From Anaspis maculata (lineage: Eukaryota > Arthropoda > Insecta > Coleoptera > Scraptiidae): a DNA stretch of 64,000 nucleotides. The notes under the pieces were generated by a model. It saw only the letters and a list, made by a program, of their open reading frames with translations, did not search any database and was not told the origin of the DNA. Made by a program: the position numbers and the translations under genes. Positions 11,006 to 20,172 of the stretch are shown in pieces. The number at the start of each line of letters is the position of its first letter. Within the stretch, counting starts at the first letter, position 1. The stretch lies in contig OX421964.1 of assembly GCA_949128115.1 (NCBI GenBank), positions 1,736,001 to 1,800,000 on the forward strand. The letters are read 5' to 3'.

Positions 11006-11324
11006 ATGCCGAATGGACGATTTTCAATCGAAGGATTAAAAACTGTCGAAAGACTCTCCAGTGAGAACGGTCTGTCAGATACCTACATCGCTAACATCTT
11101 TGATGTTTCAACTAGCGTGGTGTGTCGCGCACTTACCAAGACTCCGCTTGACTGGAAGCATTGGCTTTGGACATGGGGGAGGTCGAAATCGTAAATTGAC
11201 ACCACGTGGCTCACGGCAGTCCAATTTTATTCACATGACAGCGCGTAGAAGCCCGTCGCGGACTGCAGGTCAACTTAACACTAGACTGCAGAAAATTGCT
11301 AATTACGATCGTTCAGTGTCTTGA
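11006..11324 (+). pseudogene. Tc1-like transposase N-terminal remnant
   Basis: Two overlapping plus-strand frames together show an N-terminal helix-turn-helix block (MPNGRFSIEGLKTVERLSSE, then DTYIANIFDVSTSVVCRAL). After a frame change comes GGGRNRKLTPRG followed by TARRSPSRTAGQLNTRLQ. The GRNRKLTPR block is the AT-hook-like linker typical of Tc1-family DNA-binding domains. The frame change shows decay. The catalytic part does not follow in the same orientation: the nearest catalytic fragment, at 11484, is on the other strand. Confidence 0.55.
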
Positions 11325-11483
11325 TAGAATGTCGGGAACGAGGAAAGTAAAGACGACTCAATTATGTACGATTGTCGAGATTATTGTAAATCTTATTCAA
11401 ACAACTGAAAATCATACAAAACATATCACAAAATTAGCACACAAAAAAACTCAATTTTTGTAAAACACATGACAGCTTTTTCT

Positions 11484-11804
11484 TCAATACTTTGTTGGCC
11501 CTCCTCTAGCCCTATTCAAGGCCAAAGCTCTTCTTGGCATGCTCTCAATCAGCTGGTTTACAAAGTCGATGTGAATTGCTGCCCACTCCTCTTGCAGCGC
11601 CACCTCAAGCTGCTGGAAGGTCTCCGGCTGAATCTCTCTTGCACCCAGCCGACAGAGTAGTTCCGCCCACATGTGCTCTATGGGATTCATATCGGGCGAC
11701 CGTGCGGCCCAGTTCATCCTGTTGATGTTCTGTTCAACATAGAACAGGTTTACAGGTTCGAGCCATTTTTCAAAGGACGAACAATGAAGCAGCGTTGACT
11801 TCAT
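11484..11804 (-). pseudogene. Tc1-like transposase C-terminal fragment
   Basis: The 106-codon frame contains MNWAARSPDMNPIEHMWAEL, the signature around the last catalytic acidic residue of Tc1-type DDE transposases, and ends with the usual ~60-residue tail (VNQLIESMPRR). The first two catalytic aspartates are absent, so this is truncated. It faces the N-terminal fragment at 11006-11324, implying either an inverted internal segment of one element or two separate insertions. Confidence 0.8.
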
Positions 11805-13002
11805 GCAGACGTCTTGCTTTCTTGATGTGCGATCACTTCAAAGCCGCTTCTTCTTTTCATTGACTGGTAAGTTCTGCGTCAATAATCATCTCAACCCAGC
11901 CGCCGCTTCGATCAAGCCAGTTACCAAGCATCCGGCATCCTCTAAATTCAACGTGCCAACCACCAAAGGACACCTCAAATCGTTCCTTCCGATATCGTTG
12001 GAACCAAAAGTGACCTGGGTAGTGGGTATGCTGTGGAGATGGGAGTTAAGTCATACGTGTTAGATTTAGGTGAGAAGTGAGAGAGACAAGTGCTCTGTTT
12101 TCTTCATTATTCGCGCCCTGTATCCAATAATGTCCGATTATTTCTGGCCTCCACAGTAATACGTAACCATATAAAATATGTTTCAATTCCATTGGAAAAA
12201 TTGCTGATGGCTAATTTCTCCAGTTGAATTTATCTGTTTCAAAATTCCAGTTGATCTGGCAATAGCTCTGGATTGCGCTATCGTTAAGTCTTAGAATAGC
12301 TGTTTAATCGATCGAGGGAGCGCACAGCCGAATGAACATCGCTTGCTTGATAACCTGCATGCAGCAACATAGCTGGCAGTCAGTTTCTGGATGGGTGGCT
12401 CCGCCGCGACTGAGTGGGAGCTCTTGGACGGACATCCAGAAAAGTGGCCGATGTGCAGATACTCCACCCTGTAAGGTCTTGGGCAACGCCTGCCGGGTTA
12501 CTTCCCGCATGGTGACATGGTTGAAAAGCAAAGCGTAGAAGCGATGTCGCCTCGTTAAAAATTAGAGTTTATTATCATTTTCCAGATTCATCCAGAGTTC
12601 TACCTTTTTGTTTGAAAGAAATCAATTTGTGTGATAAACTCGCTGCGGAGTTTTGAGTCACAAAATTGGCTTTCATGTCTGCAATTATCATCAAAACCAA
12701 ATAAATCACTTGCGCTTCTCCATTTCTTCTCCATTCCTCTTTATACACATGCTACTTGCCGATACTTTCTGGGCGATCCCATTTTTCTGAATGTCGAATA
12801 TTTTTGTATGATGTTTTGCAGCTCCAAAGTTTTCGATACAAACTGTCGATTGCCCAAAAAAGCCATTTCTTACCTTCAAAGAGTCTTCTTGTTAATATAC
12901 AATCAACCAATTTCCACCTGCCTAACTTTTTTGATGGTGTTCTAACTTCCTCCATCTTCTGTCACAATGTAGATTTATTATGAGACGTTGCCTTGCATTT
13001 AC
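11805..13002. other. Spacer without recognised genes
   Basis: Short frames on both strands, no domain recognised, and no clear repeat structure. Confidence 0.4.
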
Positions 13003-13177
13003 TCAGGTGAAAACGAGTTTATCGTAATGGCCGGTTGCTAGAGTCGTGTAGGCGGTTTTTGTCCAGGGAGATGGTGCATTTCGATTGGAAATTTTTGCGG
13101 GATATGACGTTCTTTCAGGGAGTTGCAATTCTTTCTCAACCATCCTGTAACAGTCTGAATACAGTCTTTTTTTTTTC

Positions 13178-13257
13178 AAGTCTACTGTGGTGCAAATGAC
13201 ACGTTTGCATTTACCGTCAACGCAAAGATGTGTGTCATTTGCACCACAGTAGACTTT
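13178..13257. repeat. Small hairpin with a 25-bp perfect stem
   Basis: AAGTCTACTGTGGTGCAAAT plus GACAC is exactly mirrored by GTGTC plus ATTTGCACCACAGTAGACTT around a ~29-nt loop. It could be a miniature transposon or, if transcribed, a precursor-like hairpin. It interrupts the Tc1 remnant region between the catalytic fragment and the downstream sequence. Confidence 0.75.
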
Positions 13258-13409
13258 TAAAAAACATGAACTGTAGGTACAGGGTGTTTCATGACTTAAA
13301 CGACATAGCTTAAGGATAGATCCAGTTTTTTGAGGCGGATCCGGATCTGGCTCCGAAATTTTTCTAAGATCCTGCGTTTCAAAGTTACAGGGTGATTTAT
13401 GTATTTGTA

Positions 13410-13760
13410 GCGTCCTTGGAGGCTGGTGGCGCCTCCCAAGGCGACGTTCCAGTTTATCCCACAAATGCTCAATTGGGTTCAGGTCTGGGGACAGCGCAGG
13501 CCAAACCATTCTGACGATGCCAGAGTCATCCAGAATTTGTATCGTGACTCTGGCTGTATGAGGCCGGGCATTTTCTTGCTGAAATATTTGAAATTATCAC
13601 CCCCATTTTGTGGAAATGGCAGCACATGTGAGGCTAGAATTTCATCTATGTAGCGTCGTGCGGTTAGACCTGACGGTGGAACCAATACTAATGGAGCTCG
13701 TCCATTAGCCGAGATTCCACCCCAGACCATAATGGACCCTCCACCGGATCCGCCTGGCAG
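13410..13760 (-). pseudogene. Tc1-like transposase, frameshifted catalytic domain
   Basis: Two minus-strand frames join to form most of a Tc1 DDE domain. The first (to 13829) has GGSIMVWGGISANGRAPLV and LTARRYIDEILASHV. The second (from 13509) has MVWPALSPDLNPIEHLWDKL, carrying the last catalytic region. The expected DNARPH block between them reads in a shifted frame, so the gene is broken. TACAGGGTG motifs at ~13276 and ~13388 lie beside the C-terminal end and resemble the ends of the foldbacks in this window, making this family a candidate source of their transposase (inference). Confidence 0.8.
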
Positions 13761-13866
13761 AGCTGGATGCTTCGGTGACATCGTTCTACAGCTTGTGTGT
13801 GGCATGGAAAATTTGAAAAATGGCAACATTTTCGAATAGTTTTATGTCTGATTTTGGCGACTCATG

Positions 13867-13987
13867 TACCATATGATCAAAAACTTTTCTACTTGCGGTA
13901 GGCTGTGGCCTGGCCAACAGCCTCGTTTGCCTGGCAATGACCAGACCACAGCCTACCGCAAGTAGAGAAGTTTTTGATCATATGGTA
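13867..13987. repeat. 121-bp hairpin MITE, family copy 1
   Basis: It begins TACCATATGATCAAAAACTT and ends with the mirror image. Almost the whole 121 bp is one stem, with inner arms GGCTGTGGCCTGGCCA / TGACCAGACCACAGCC. TA at each end fits a TA target site. Two further copies lie at 58813 and 60250. Confidence 0.85.
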
Positions 13988-14280
13988 TAAGCGAGGTAGT
14001 CGATTTTGCTTTTTTGAACGAACCGGCAGATGAACTCTTGAACTGGCCGTTTTATTTGTAATCCAAATATTGCCGGCTCCATTTTTGACATTTTGTGTTA
14101 GTTGACAACAGTGCCGTCACAACCAACAGCAGGGAAGCTCATCAATGCTCATGCCATTTTTTACACAAAAGATCCAAAGGCTCATTGCGATAGTTTTTCC
14201 AGAACCAGGCTCTGGCGAAACATGTCTTGTACTAAAAGATTCACATGCCTATTCTGTATCTCGTAACGAGCTCGTTATTT
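13988..14280. other. Short spacer
   Basis: No gene or repeat recognised between the hairpin MITE and the next foldback. Confidence 0.4.
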
Positions 14281-14850
14281 AGAGTGAATCAGTTTTAACC
14301 GATCAAACTTTTGGGATAAGATTCTCCTCATCCTCCTGATTCCGAAAACTATAACATGGTGCCTCTCACTCGTCTCCTAAGAAAGATACAAAAGTGTCAA
14401 AGTTCACTTTTTGCGATTTTAAAAAATTTGTCGTTAGCCAATTATTCAGCCAAAAATAGCTCAAACTTGGCACATGCTGGTTTGTCAGAATTTATCTACC
14501 TGCCAAACGAAGGAATCCAATTAGTAGCGTAGGAGTTACGTGGGTCATTAATTTGGAAGCAGCTGAAGAACCTTTCAAATCAATGCCCTCTCCAGAACTC
14601 CTACGCCATTGCCTTCCTTTGAAATTTGGCAGGTAGATGAGTAATTCCGACAAACCAGCCTTTGCTAATTTTGAGCTATTTTGGTTGGATAGTTGGCAAG
14701 TTACAATTATTCAAAATCGAAAAAAGTGAGCTTTGACACCCTGTATCTTGAAAAGCAAGTGAGAGGCACGTATATTATATTTTTCTGAATCAGGAGCATG
14801 AGGAGAATCTTCTCCCAAAGTTTGATCGGTTTAAACTGATTCACTCTGTA
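14281..14850. repeat. 570-bp long-armed foldback
   Basis: The left arm starts AGAGTGAATCAGTTTTAACC and the right arm ends with its diverged complement (CTGATTCACTCT at 14836-14847). Arms are ~270 bp. The right arm includes ACACCCTGTATCT at ~14738, linking it to the other CAGGGTG foldbacks. No coding capacity. Confidence 0.8.
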
Positions 14851-14982
14851 TGCATGCTCTGTCTGTGTCTATGACTCATCTATACCTCTCTTTCCATCTA
14901 CGTTAACGAGTCGTTACGAAGATACTCAGACTCTTCCATGATAGACGTATACGATACCTACATAACGGGTGTTTTTTTTTTA

Positions 14983-15062
14983 AATCTGGCGTCGAAGTGT
15001 GCTCTGCTCTGGCTGAATGCAGGCGAATTTGGCTAGAGCACAGCACACTTCGACGCCAGATT
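14983..15062. repeat. 80-bp hairpin with ~31-bp near-perfect stem
   Basis: AATCTGGCGTCGAAGTGTGC and the next ~11 bases are mirrored with two mismatches by the sequence ending AGCACACTTCGACGCCAGATT (15042-15062). The loop is ~18 nt. It lies 10 bp from the first copy of the 271-bp direct repeat. Confidence 0.75.
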
Positions 15063-15072
15063 AAAGAAAAAG

Positions 15073-15344
15073 CCTTATATACACCTATATACACATTTCG
15101 GAAAGCCGCTGATAGATGGCGTCGCACGGGTGTCTCACTTATGAGTAGCCTTGGAGTGCACATATGGGCATCCTCAGACTGTTGTCGAACTTCCCCTCAC
15201 ATTTTGGGTCCTCAGGTCTGATAAAAACATTTTATCGTTGTTCTGTTTGGTGAACGGTTCGCGTCGGACTGCGACAGAAATTGAATGGGACGAGATCAAT
15301 AATTGTTATCTAAATAAATAAATATTTTCGATTATCATTATTAT
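15073..15344. repeat. 271-bp direct repeat, left copy, flanking the RTE-like LINE
   Basis: It begins CCTTATATACACCTATATAC and runs to GATTATCATTATTA. It matches 18028-18298 with only about three substitutions plus one length difference. The LINE lies exactly between the two copies. A partly similar block, with GTCGAACTTCC and TTTTGGGGTCATCAG, occurs at ~18530. Confidence 0.9.
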
Positions 15345-15404
15345 TATATATATATTATCAAATTCCCTTCTACCGCAAGGTGTCGGGCTTACAATATCTA
15401 CAAT

Positions 15405-17420
15405 TCACAAATTATGTACAAATTCGCACCACTTCTTCTTGTTTCCTGCTAATATTCTCGCTTCATTCCATGTCTTTCCTTTATTCTCAAAGATCTTCTC
15501 TATGGTCTCTTCCCATGTCTGTTTCGGCCTTCCTCGTTTCTTCTTTTTCTCTATCCTTGCCTCCCATATTTTCCTGACTGGTCTCTTATCGCTCATCCTC
15601 AGTAAGTGTCCCCACCAACTGAGTTGTCTCTGTTCAATGAATTCTAGCGTCGATTGCACTCCTAGTTCTTCTCTCACTTGTTCATTTCTAATTCTGTCTC
15701 TTCTTGTTATTCCCTTTGTTCTTCTGAGATTTTCTGTCGCTTGGATCTTGCTCTTCAGTTGTCTTGTCAGTGTCCATGTCTCGCATCCGTATGTCAGTAT
15801 TGGTCTAAATATTGATTTGTATACATTGATTTTTGTCTTTGTCGAAACTTCATTTTTGTTGATGAAACTCTGGTTCATAGCATAGTAAACTTCAACTGCT
15901 TTATTTATTCTTTTATTTATCTCAATTTCTTGCTTGCCAGTTTCTTCTATTGTTACCCCCAGGTATTCAAACTGCTCCACTTGTTCTAGACTGACCCCCT
16001 TTATCTTTATGTTCAATTCTTGTCGTTCTTCTGTCACTGCCATTACTTTTGTCTTCTTCAGGTTCAACTTCATTCCACTCTCTTCCAATACTTCGTTCCA
16101 AACGTTCAAATTTTCTTGTAAGTATTTTTCATTCCCCGCCATAACCACCACGTCGTCCGCGAAAGCGCATTCCGATATTTCCACTCTCTGCAAATTTCTG
16201 TAGCCGACATATAAACTCTTTGCTCTTTTGTTGCATTTCTTCATGATATCGTCCATGAATACTGTGAAAAGTATTGGACTTATTCCTCCGCCTTGTCTCA
16301 ATCCTTCTTTTGTGATGAATGTTTCTGACTTGTTGTTTTTGGTGATTATACAGTTGGCAGTGTTTCTATATAGGCTTTGGATTGCTCTTATCAGTTTGCT
16401 GATCACTCCTATTCTTATCAAGATGTCCCATACTTTTCTTCTAGGCACTCTGTCAAAAACCTTTTCCAGATCGATGAATGCGAAGTATGCTTTTTCTCCT
16501 TTTAGTCGTGTCTTGTCAACAATTTGTTTTAATGTGAATACGTGGTCTTGCACACTTCTTCCTTTTCGGAAACCACTCTGTGATTCTGATAAGGCTGGAT
16601 CTATTATTTTTCTAAGTTTTCCATCCAGTATTTGTTCATATAATTTCATGACGGTACTCAATAGCATGATTCCCCTGTAGTTATTACAATCCTTTTTGTC
16701 TCCTTTTTTAAAAATTGGCAAAATCATGCCTATTTCCCAGTCTTTCGGTATAGTTTCTTCGTTCCATGCTTTGTTCATTATTTCCAAAAGTATCTGCGTT
16801 CCTTTTTCTCCCATGTGTTTCAACATTTCAGCTGTAATTTTGTCTTGTCCGGGTGTTTTTCCATTTTTGAGCTTCTTCAAGGCTTCTTTCAGATCTTCAA
16901 TCGTTATTGCGTTCTCCTCTGCGACTGTTGCTTCTATGTTGCTTGTTAATTCTTCCTGTGTTTCTTCTTCTTTCCGTGTACACAGCAGCTCTTCAAAATA
17001 TTCCTTCCATCTATTCATTATTTCGTCATCACTTGTGAGTATGTGTCCTTCTGCATCTTTAATTGTTGTTGTATGTGATGTTCCACCTGATCTGAGATTT
17101 TTAAGTATTTTATAGAATAGCTTTTGGTTTCCTTTGCTGTCTCTTTCCAACTTCTCTCCAAAATCCTTCCACGAGTTCTCCTTTGCTGCAGCGACCATTT
17201 CTTTTACTGTTGATCTCTGTTCCTTGTAAATGTTATAGTTTCCTATTGTTTTGTTTGATAGATAAATCTTCCATAGTCTCTTCTTTTCCCTTACTTGCTG
17301 TTTTATATCTTCATTCCACCATGCTGTTTGTTTTCTATTGCTGGTTGTTCTGCATATTCCACATACTTTCTTGGCGGTTTCCGTAATGATTCCCTTGAAA
17401 CAGTTCCACAATTGTTCCAC
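15405..17420 (-). CDS. LINE reverse transcriptase (RTE-like)
   Basis: The 671-codon frame encodes a non-LTR reverse transcriptase that copies the element's RNA at a nicked target. Motifs: FKKGDKKDCNNYRGIMLLS (~237-255), FIDLEKVFDRVP (~315-326), GLRQGGGISPILFTVFMDD (~373-391), and the catalytic FADD at 420-423. The C-terminus carries the thumb-like tail with KKKRGRPKQTWEE, characteristic of this LINE group. The start is artificial: the same frame continues upstream through one TGA at 17424 into the endonuclease part (to 18005). Confidence 0.9.
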   Translation of the reverse strand: MEQLWNCFKGIITETAKKVCGICRTTSNRKQTAWWNEDIKQQVREKKRLWKIYLSNKTIGNYNIYKEQRSTVKEMVAAAKENSWKDFGEKLERDSKGNQKLFYKILKNLRSGGTSHTTTIKDAEGHILTSDDEIMNRWKEYFEELLCTRKEEETQEELTSNIEATVAEENAITIEDLKEALKKLKNGKTPGQDKITAEMLKHMGEKGTQILLEIMNKAWNEETIPKDWEIGMILPIFKKGDKKDCNNYRGIMLLSTVMKLYEQILDGKLRKIIDPALSESQSGFRKGRSVQDHVFTLKQIVDKTRLKGEKAYFAFIDLEKVFDRVPRRKVWDILIRIGVISKLIRAIQSLYRNTANCIITKNNKSETFITKEGLRQGGGISPILFTVFMDDIMKKCNKRAKSLYVGYRNLQRVEISECAFADDVVVMAGNEKYLQENLNVWNEVLEESGMKLNLKKTKVMAVTEERQELNIKIKGVSLEQVEQFEYLGVTIEETGKQEIEINKRINKAVEVYYAMNQSFINKNEVSTKTKINVYKSIFRPILTYGCETWTLTRQLKSKIQATENLRRTKGITRRDRIRNEQVREELGVQSTLEFIEQRQLSWWGHLLRMSDKRPVRKIWEARIEKKKKRGRPKQTWEETIEKIFENKGKTWNEARILAGNKKKWCEFVHNL

Positions 17421-17423
17421 ATT

Positions 17424-18005
17424 TCATTCTTTTGCGTTCTCTATGATTTTTTCGATTTCTTTTGTTACTGTTTCTTCATATTCTACCTTCAGTTCATTAT
17501 TCGCTAACTTGTACGATTTTATAGTTTCAAATTCCACTTTTTTGTCTCTTCTTGTGCGATTAGCGTCTCTTATATTTTCGTTTTCTTCAATCCTTGCTAC
17601 AACTAAATAATGGTCGCTGTTTATTTCAGGTCCTCTTCTTACTTTCACATCAACGATAGATTTTCTGTGAACTTTTTCAACGAGTATGTAGTCTATGATT
17701 GATTTCTCTTTTCTACTTGGTTCTTCTCTAGTGTATTTGTGAATGTCCTTGTGCTCATGCCATGTATTTGTTATAATGAGATTGTTCATTTGACAATAAT
17801 CAAGCATTCTTTTGCCGTTACCATTTCTTACGTTTTCTCCGTACTTGCCTATCGTTGTAGTGTACGTGTTATCTTTTTTTCCAACTCTGCTATTGAAGTC
17901 TCCTGTTATGTACATTTTCCCCTCACATTCTTCCGTAACCTTTGTTAACTCCTCCCAAAACTTATCTTTGTTATCCGTTTTCTCATCTTCATTCGGTCCA
18001 TACAC
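17424..18005 (-). CDS. LINE apurinic-like endonuclease, C-terminal part
   Basis: This 193-codon frame starts MYGPNEDEKTDNKDKFWEEL and contains GDFNSRVGKKD (about residues 36-46), IIDYILVEK (~100-108) and SDHYLVVA (~130-137). These are the catalytic blocks of the exonuclease-endonuclease-phosphatase fold used by LINEs to nick target DNA. The N-terminal part of the domain is missing because the element is truncated just upstream. A TGA codon ends it, in the same frame as the RT that follows, so the two belonged to one ORF. Confidence 0.85.
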   Translation of the reverse strand: MYGPNEDEKTDNKDKFWEELTKVTEECEGKMYITGDFNSRVGKKDNTYTTTIGKYGENVRNGNGKRMLDYCQMNNLIITNTWHEHKDIHKYTREEPSRKEKSIIDYILVEKVHRKSIVDVKVRRGPEINSDHYLVVARIEENENIRDANRTRRDKKVEFETIKSYKLANNELKVEYEETVTKEIEKIIENAKE

Positions 18006-18027
18006 GGCTACAACCGTCCACGTCCTT

Positions 18028-18298
18028 CCTTATATACACCTATATACACATTACGGAAAGCCGCTGATAGATGGCGTCGCACGGGTGTCTCACTTATGAA
18101 TAGCCTTGGAGTGCACATATGGGCATCCTCAGACTGTTGTCGAACTTCCCCTCACATTTTGGGTCCTCAGGTCTGATAAAAACATTTTATCGTTGTTCTG
18201 TTTGGTGAACGGTTCGCGTCGGACTGCGACAGAAATTGAATGGGACGAGATCAATAATTGTTATCTTAATAAATAAATATTTTCGATTATCATTATTA
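18028..18298. repeat. 271-bp direct repeat, right copy
   Basis: Nearly identical to 15073-15344 and in the same orientation. It abuts the truncated 5' end of the LINE. Confidence 0.9.
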
Positions 18299-18883
18299 CA
18301 TACAAAAATTAAAAACTCAACAATTTACAAGAGAAAAACCACAGACTTGAGTGGTTTCTCAAGAATTTCCTGTCAAAGCATGACCTGACATAACATTCGA
18401 CCTAGTACCGTGAACCTCCACGTGGATACCGGCGAATTGTCTTTTGATCTTTTATAGTTGGTCTACATCTAAACCGTGTAGTCCAGCCAGTTGTTCTTTC
18501 TTCAACCACCACTCGTCTGCCAAAAGAATGTCGAACTTCCTCACTTTTGGGGTCATCAGAGGGATAGTCACCTCTTGTGAAAGTATTATACAATAGTATA
18601 TTATATACCAAGGTTGTGAAAAATGCTGCGCTTCGGGATTTAAACAGGCGCCGCAGCTATAACAGCGTTCACAACCGTGGTTTATGTACTATTTTTCTTA
18701 CTATTAGCAAACATTAAATCTTGATTTGTAACAATTTTTTATTCTGGTCTGCTTACTTCGTTTTTGGTTTTGTCGTCGTACGAGCCGTTTTCAGCCAAAA
18801 GGATGGTGAACGGTTTAGATCGAACGAGTGCCTATTTCGGAATGAATATACGAAAGTACCCTGTCAAGCCCAGATGCTGCCTA
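18299..18883. other. Spacer with related repeat fragment
   Basis: Around 18520-18590 the sequence resembles part of the 271-bp repeat (GTCGAACTTCC, then TTTTGGGGTCATCAG). Otherwise nothing is recognised. Confidence 0.4.
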
Positions 18884-19016
18884 AAGCTGGATTCCCAGAT
18901 GCGAATATTCGGACAGAAATTGCGATTTTGTATGAATGGTTCCGATTCGCCAATATGAGAGCTTGACATAAATTTCGCATTTTCTGTTCGAATATTCGCA
19001 TCTGGGAATCCAGCTT
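18884..19016. repeat. 133-bp foldback with ~42-bp arms
   Basis: AAGCTGGATTCCCAGATGCG at the left end is mirrored by CGCATCTGGGAATCCAGCTT at the right. The arms extend ~42 bp with mismatches. MITE-like, no coding sequence. Confidence 0.8.
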
Positions 19017-19228
19017 GACTTCGTGGAAATTCGTTGGCTTGGGAAAATTCTGTACAGCGAGGAATTCGAAATTTCAGAACCCAATTGGTCCATGAGAAAA
19101 TAGCAGCTACTTGAACGCATTTATAACCCCATAGCATCTGGTGCAACATAATCAAATCAGCAACATTTGACGCCGAAATTGAAATGTCTTCGAGATAAAC
19201 TAGGATTCCTTTACAACGTAGCTGGCTT

Positions 19229-19544
19229 AAGGACGGAGTTAAATTGGTGAAATAAGCGTTGCGGAATCAATCGCTGTGTGTTTACTCCTTGACAGAATCT
19301 CCCGATTTAGGTCTCTTTCGAAAGTTCCAGGGATGTACTTTGATTTGAGCCCATTGGCGGTTCCAAAATCCAAAAATCAGAAAAGTTATTCTCCCACATA
19401 TTTTGGAAACGAATGCCAATGGGCTCAAACCAAAGTACATCCTTGTAGCTTTCGAAAGAGACCTAAATGGTAAGATTCTGTCTAGGAATAAACCCACAGG
19501 AATTGATCCCGCAACGCTCATTTTGCCAATTTAACTCCGTCCTT
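19229..19544. repeat. 316-bp long-armed foldback
   Basis: AAGGACGGAGTTAAATTGG at the left end is mirrored by CCAATTTAACTCCGTCCTT at the right end. Further inside, the CTCTTTCGAAAG blocks and the GCCCATTGG / CCAATGGGC blocks also mirror. Arms are ~150 bp. Confidence 0.8.
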
Positions 19545-19550
19545 GAAGCT

Positions 19551-19830
19551 CAGTTCACCTCCCCTTGAAACACTGCTGGTCCATTGGGGAGGCCAAACAG
19601 AAGACGGAGGAATTCATAATGCCCGTCTTGGGTTACGAAAGCTGTTGAAGGTGACGAATCGGAGAGTACAGGCATGTGATGATATCCTGAGGAGAGATCG
19701 AGTCTTGTGAATACCCTAGCACCTGCTAGGCGACAAAGCTGTTCTTTGATGAGAGGAAGCGGAATATCTTTCACGGTAATTTCATTCAACGGTCTATAAT
19801 CCACGCAGAGGCTCTTATGCCCTTTTTGAT
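19551..19830 (-). pseudogene. Ty3/gypsy reverse-transcriptase fragment
   Basis: The minus-strand frame contains SLCVDYRPLNEITVKDIPLP, then TRLDLSSGYHHM and FVTQDGHYEFLRLLFGL. This is the first half of a gypsy RT (motif A region to the FGL-NGPAVFQ block). It stops before the YxDD box, and no gag, protease or integrase adjoins, so it is a short fossil. It directly abuts the foldback at 19229-19544. Confidence 0.85.
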
Positions 19831-20172
19831 TCTTTTGATGACTAACCTCAACCCAGGTGTAGAAGATTTTCCTTCGAAAAAAACGAAACCCATGTTCCAC
19901 AATTTTCAGTTTTAATTGAAACTCAATAGAGAAGCTGTGTAGAAACTTCATCCGAATGTAAAAAATTGAAGTTGAAAAGCTTACGACATTTTGAAAAAAA
20001 TACCATTATTACACTTACCGAAAAAGCAAAACATTTCTAAAACTATATTTATGTTGACGTGCAAGACATACACGAGTATGTACTCAATCACAGAACGGAC
20101 AAAAAAAAATGATACTCAAGTATCTAATGGGAATTTGAGACACCCCCTGCATTCAACTCATCGCCGTCCCAA

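Larger units (their letters stand above)
15345..18027 (-). mobile_element. 5'-truncated RTE-like non-LTR retrotransposon
   Basis: On the minus strand the element runs from a partial endonuclease domain through RT to a short 3' UTR (AAGCCCGACACCTTGCGGTAG) and an AT-rich TAA/TATA tail. The 5' end is cut within the endonuclease. One in-frame TGA splits the long frame. It is bounded by 271-bp direct repeats, far longer than usual target duplications. Confidence 0.85.

Noticed and set aside
15439..17610. Long plus-strand frames opposite the LINE
   Set aside because: They are shadows of the minus-strand endonuclease-RT, have T-rich hydrophobic composition and show no domain.
15073..18298. Reading the 271-bp direct repeats as LTRs of an LTR retrotransposon
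   Set aside because: The enclosed protein is a non-LTR endonuclease-RT with a 5' truncation. There is no gag, integrase, primer-binding site or polypurine tract, and the repeats lack TG...CA ends.
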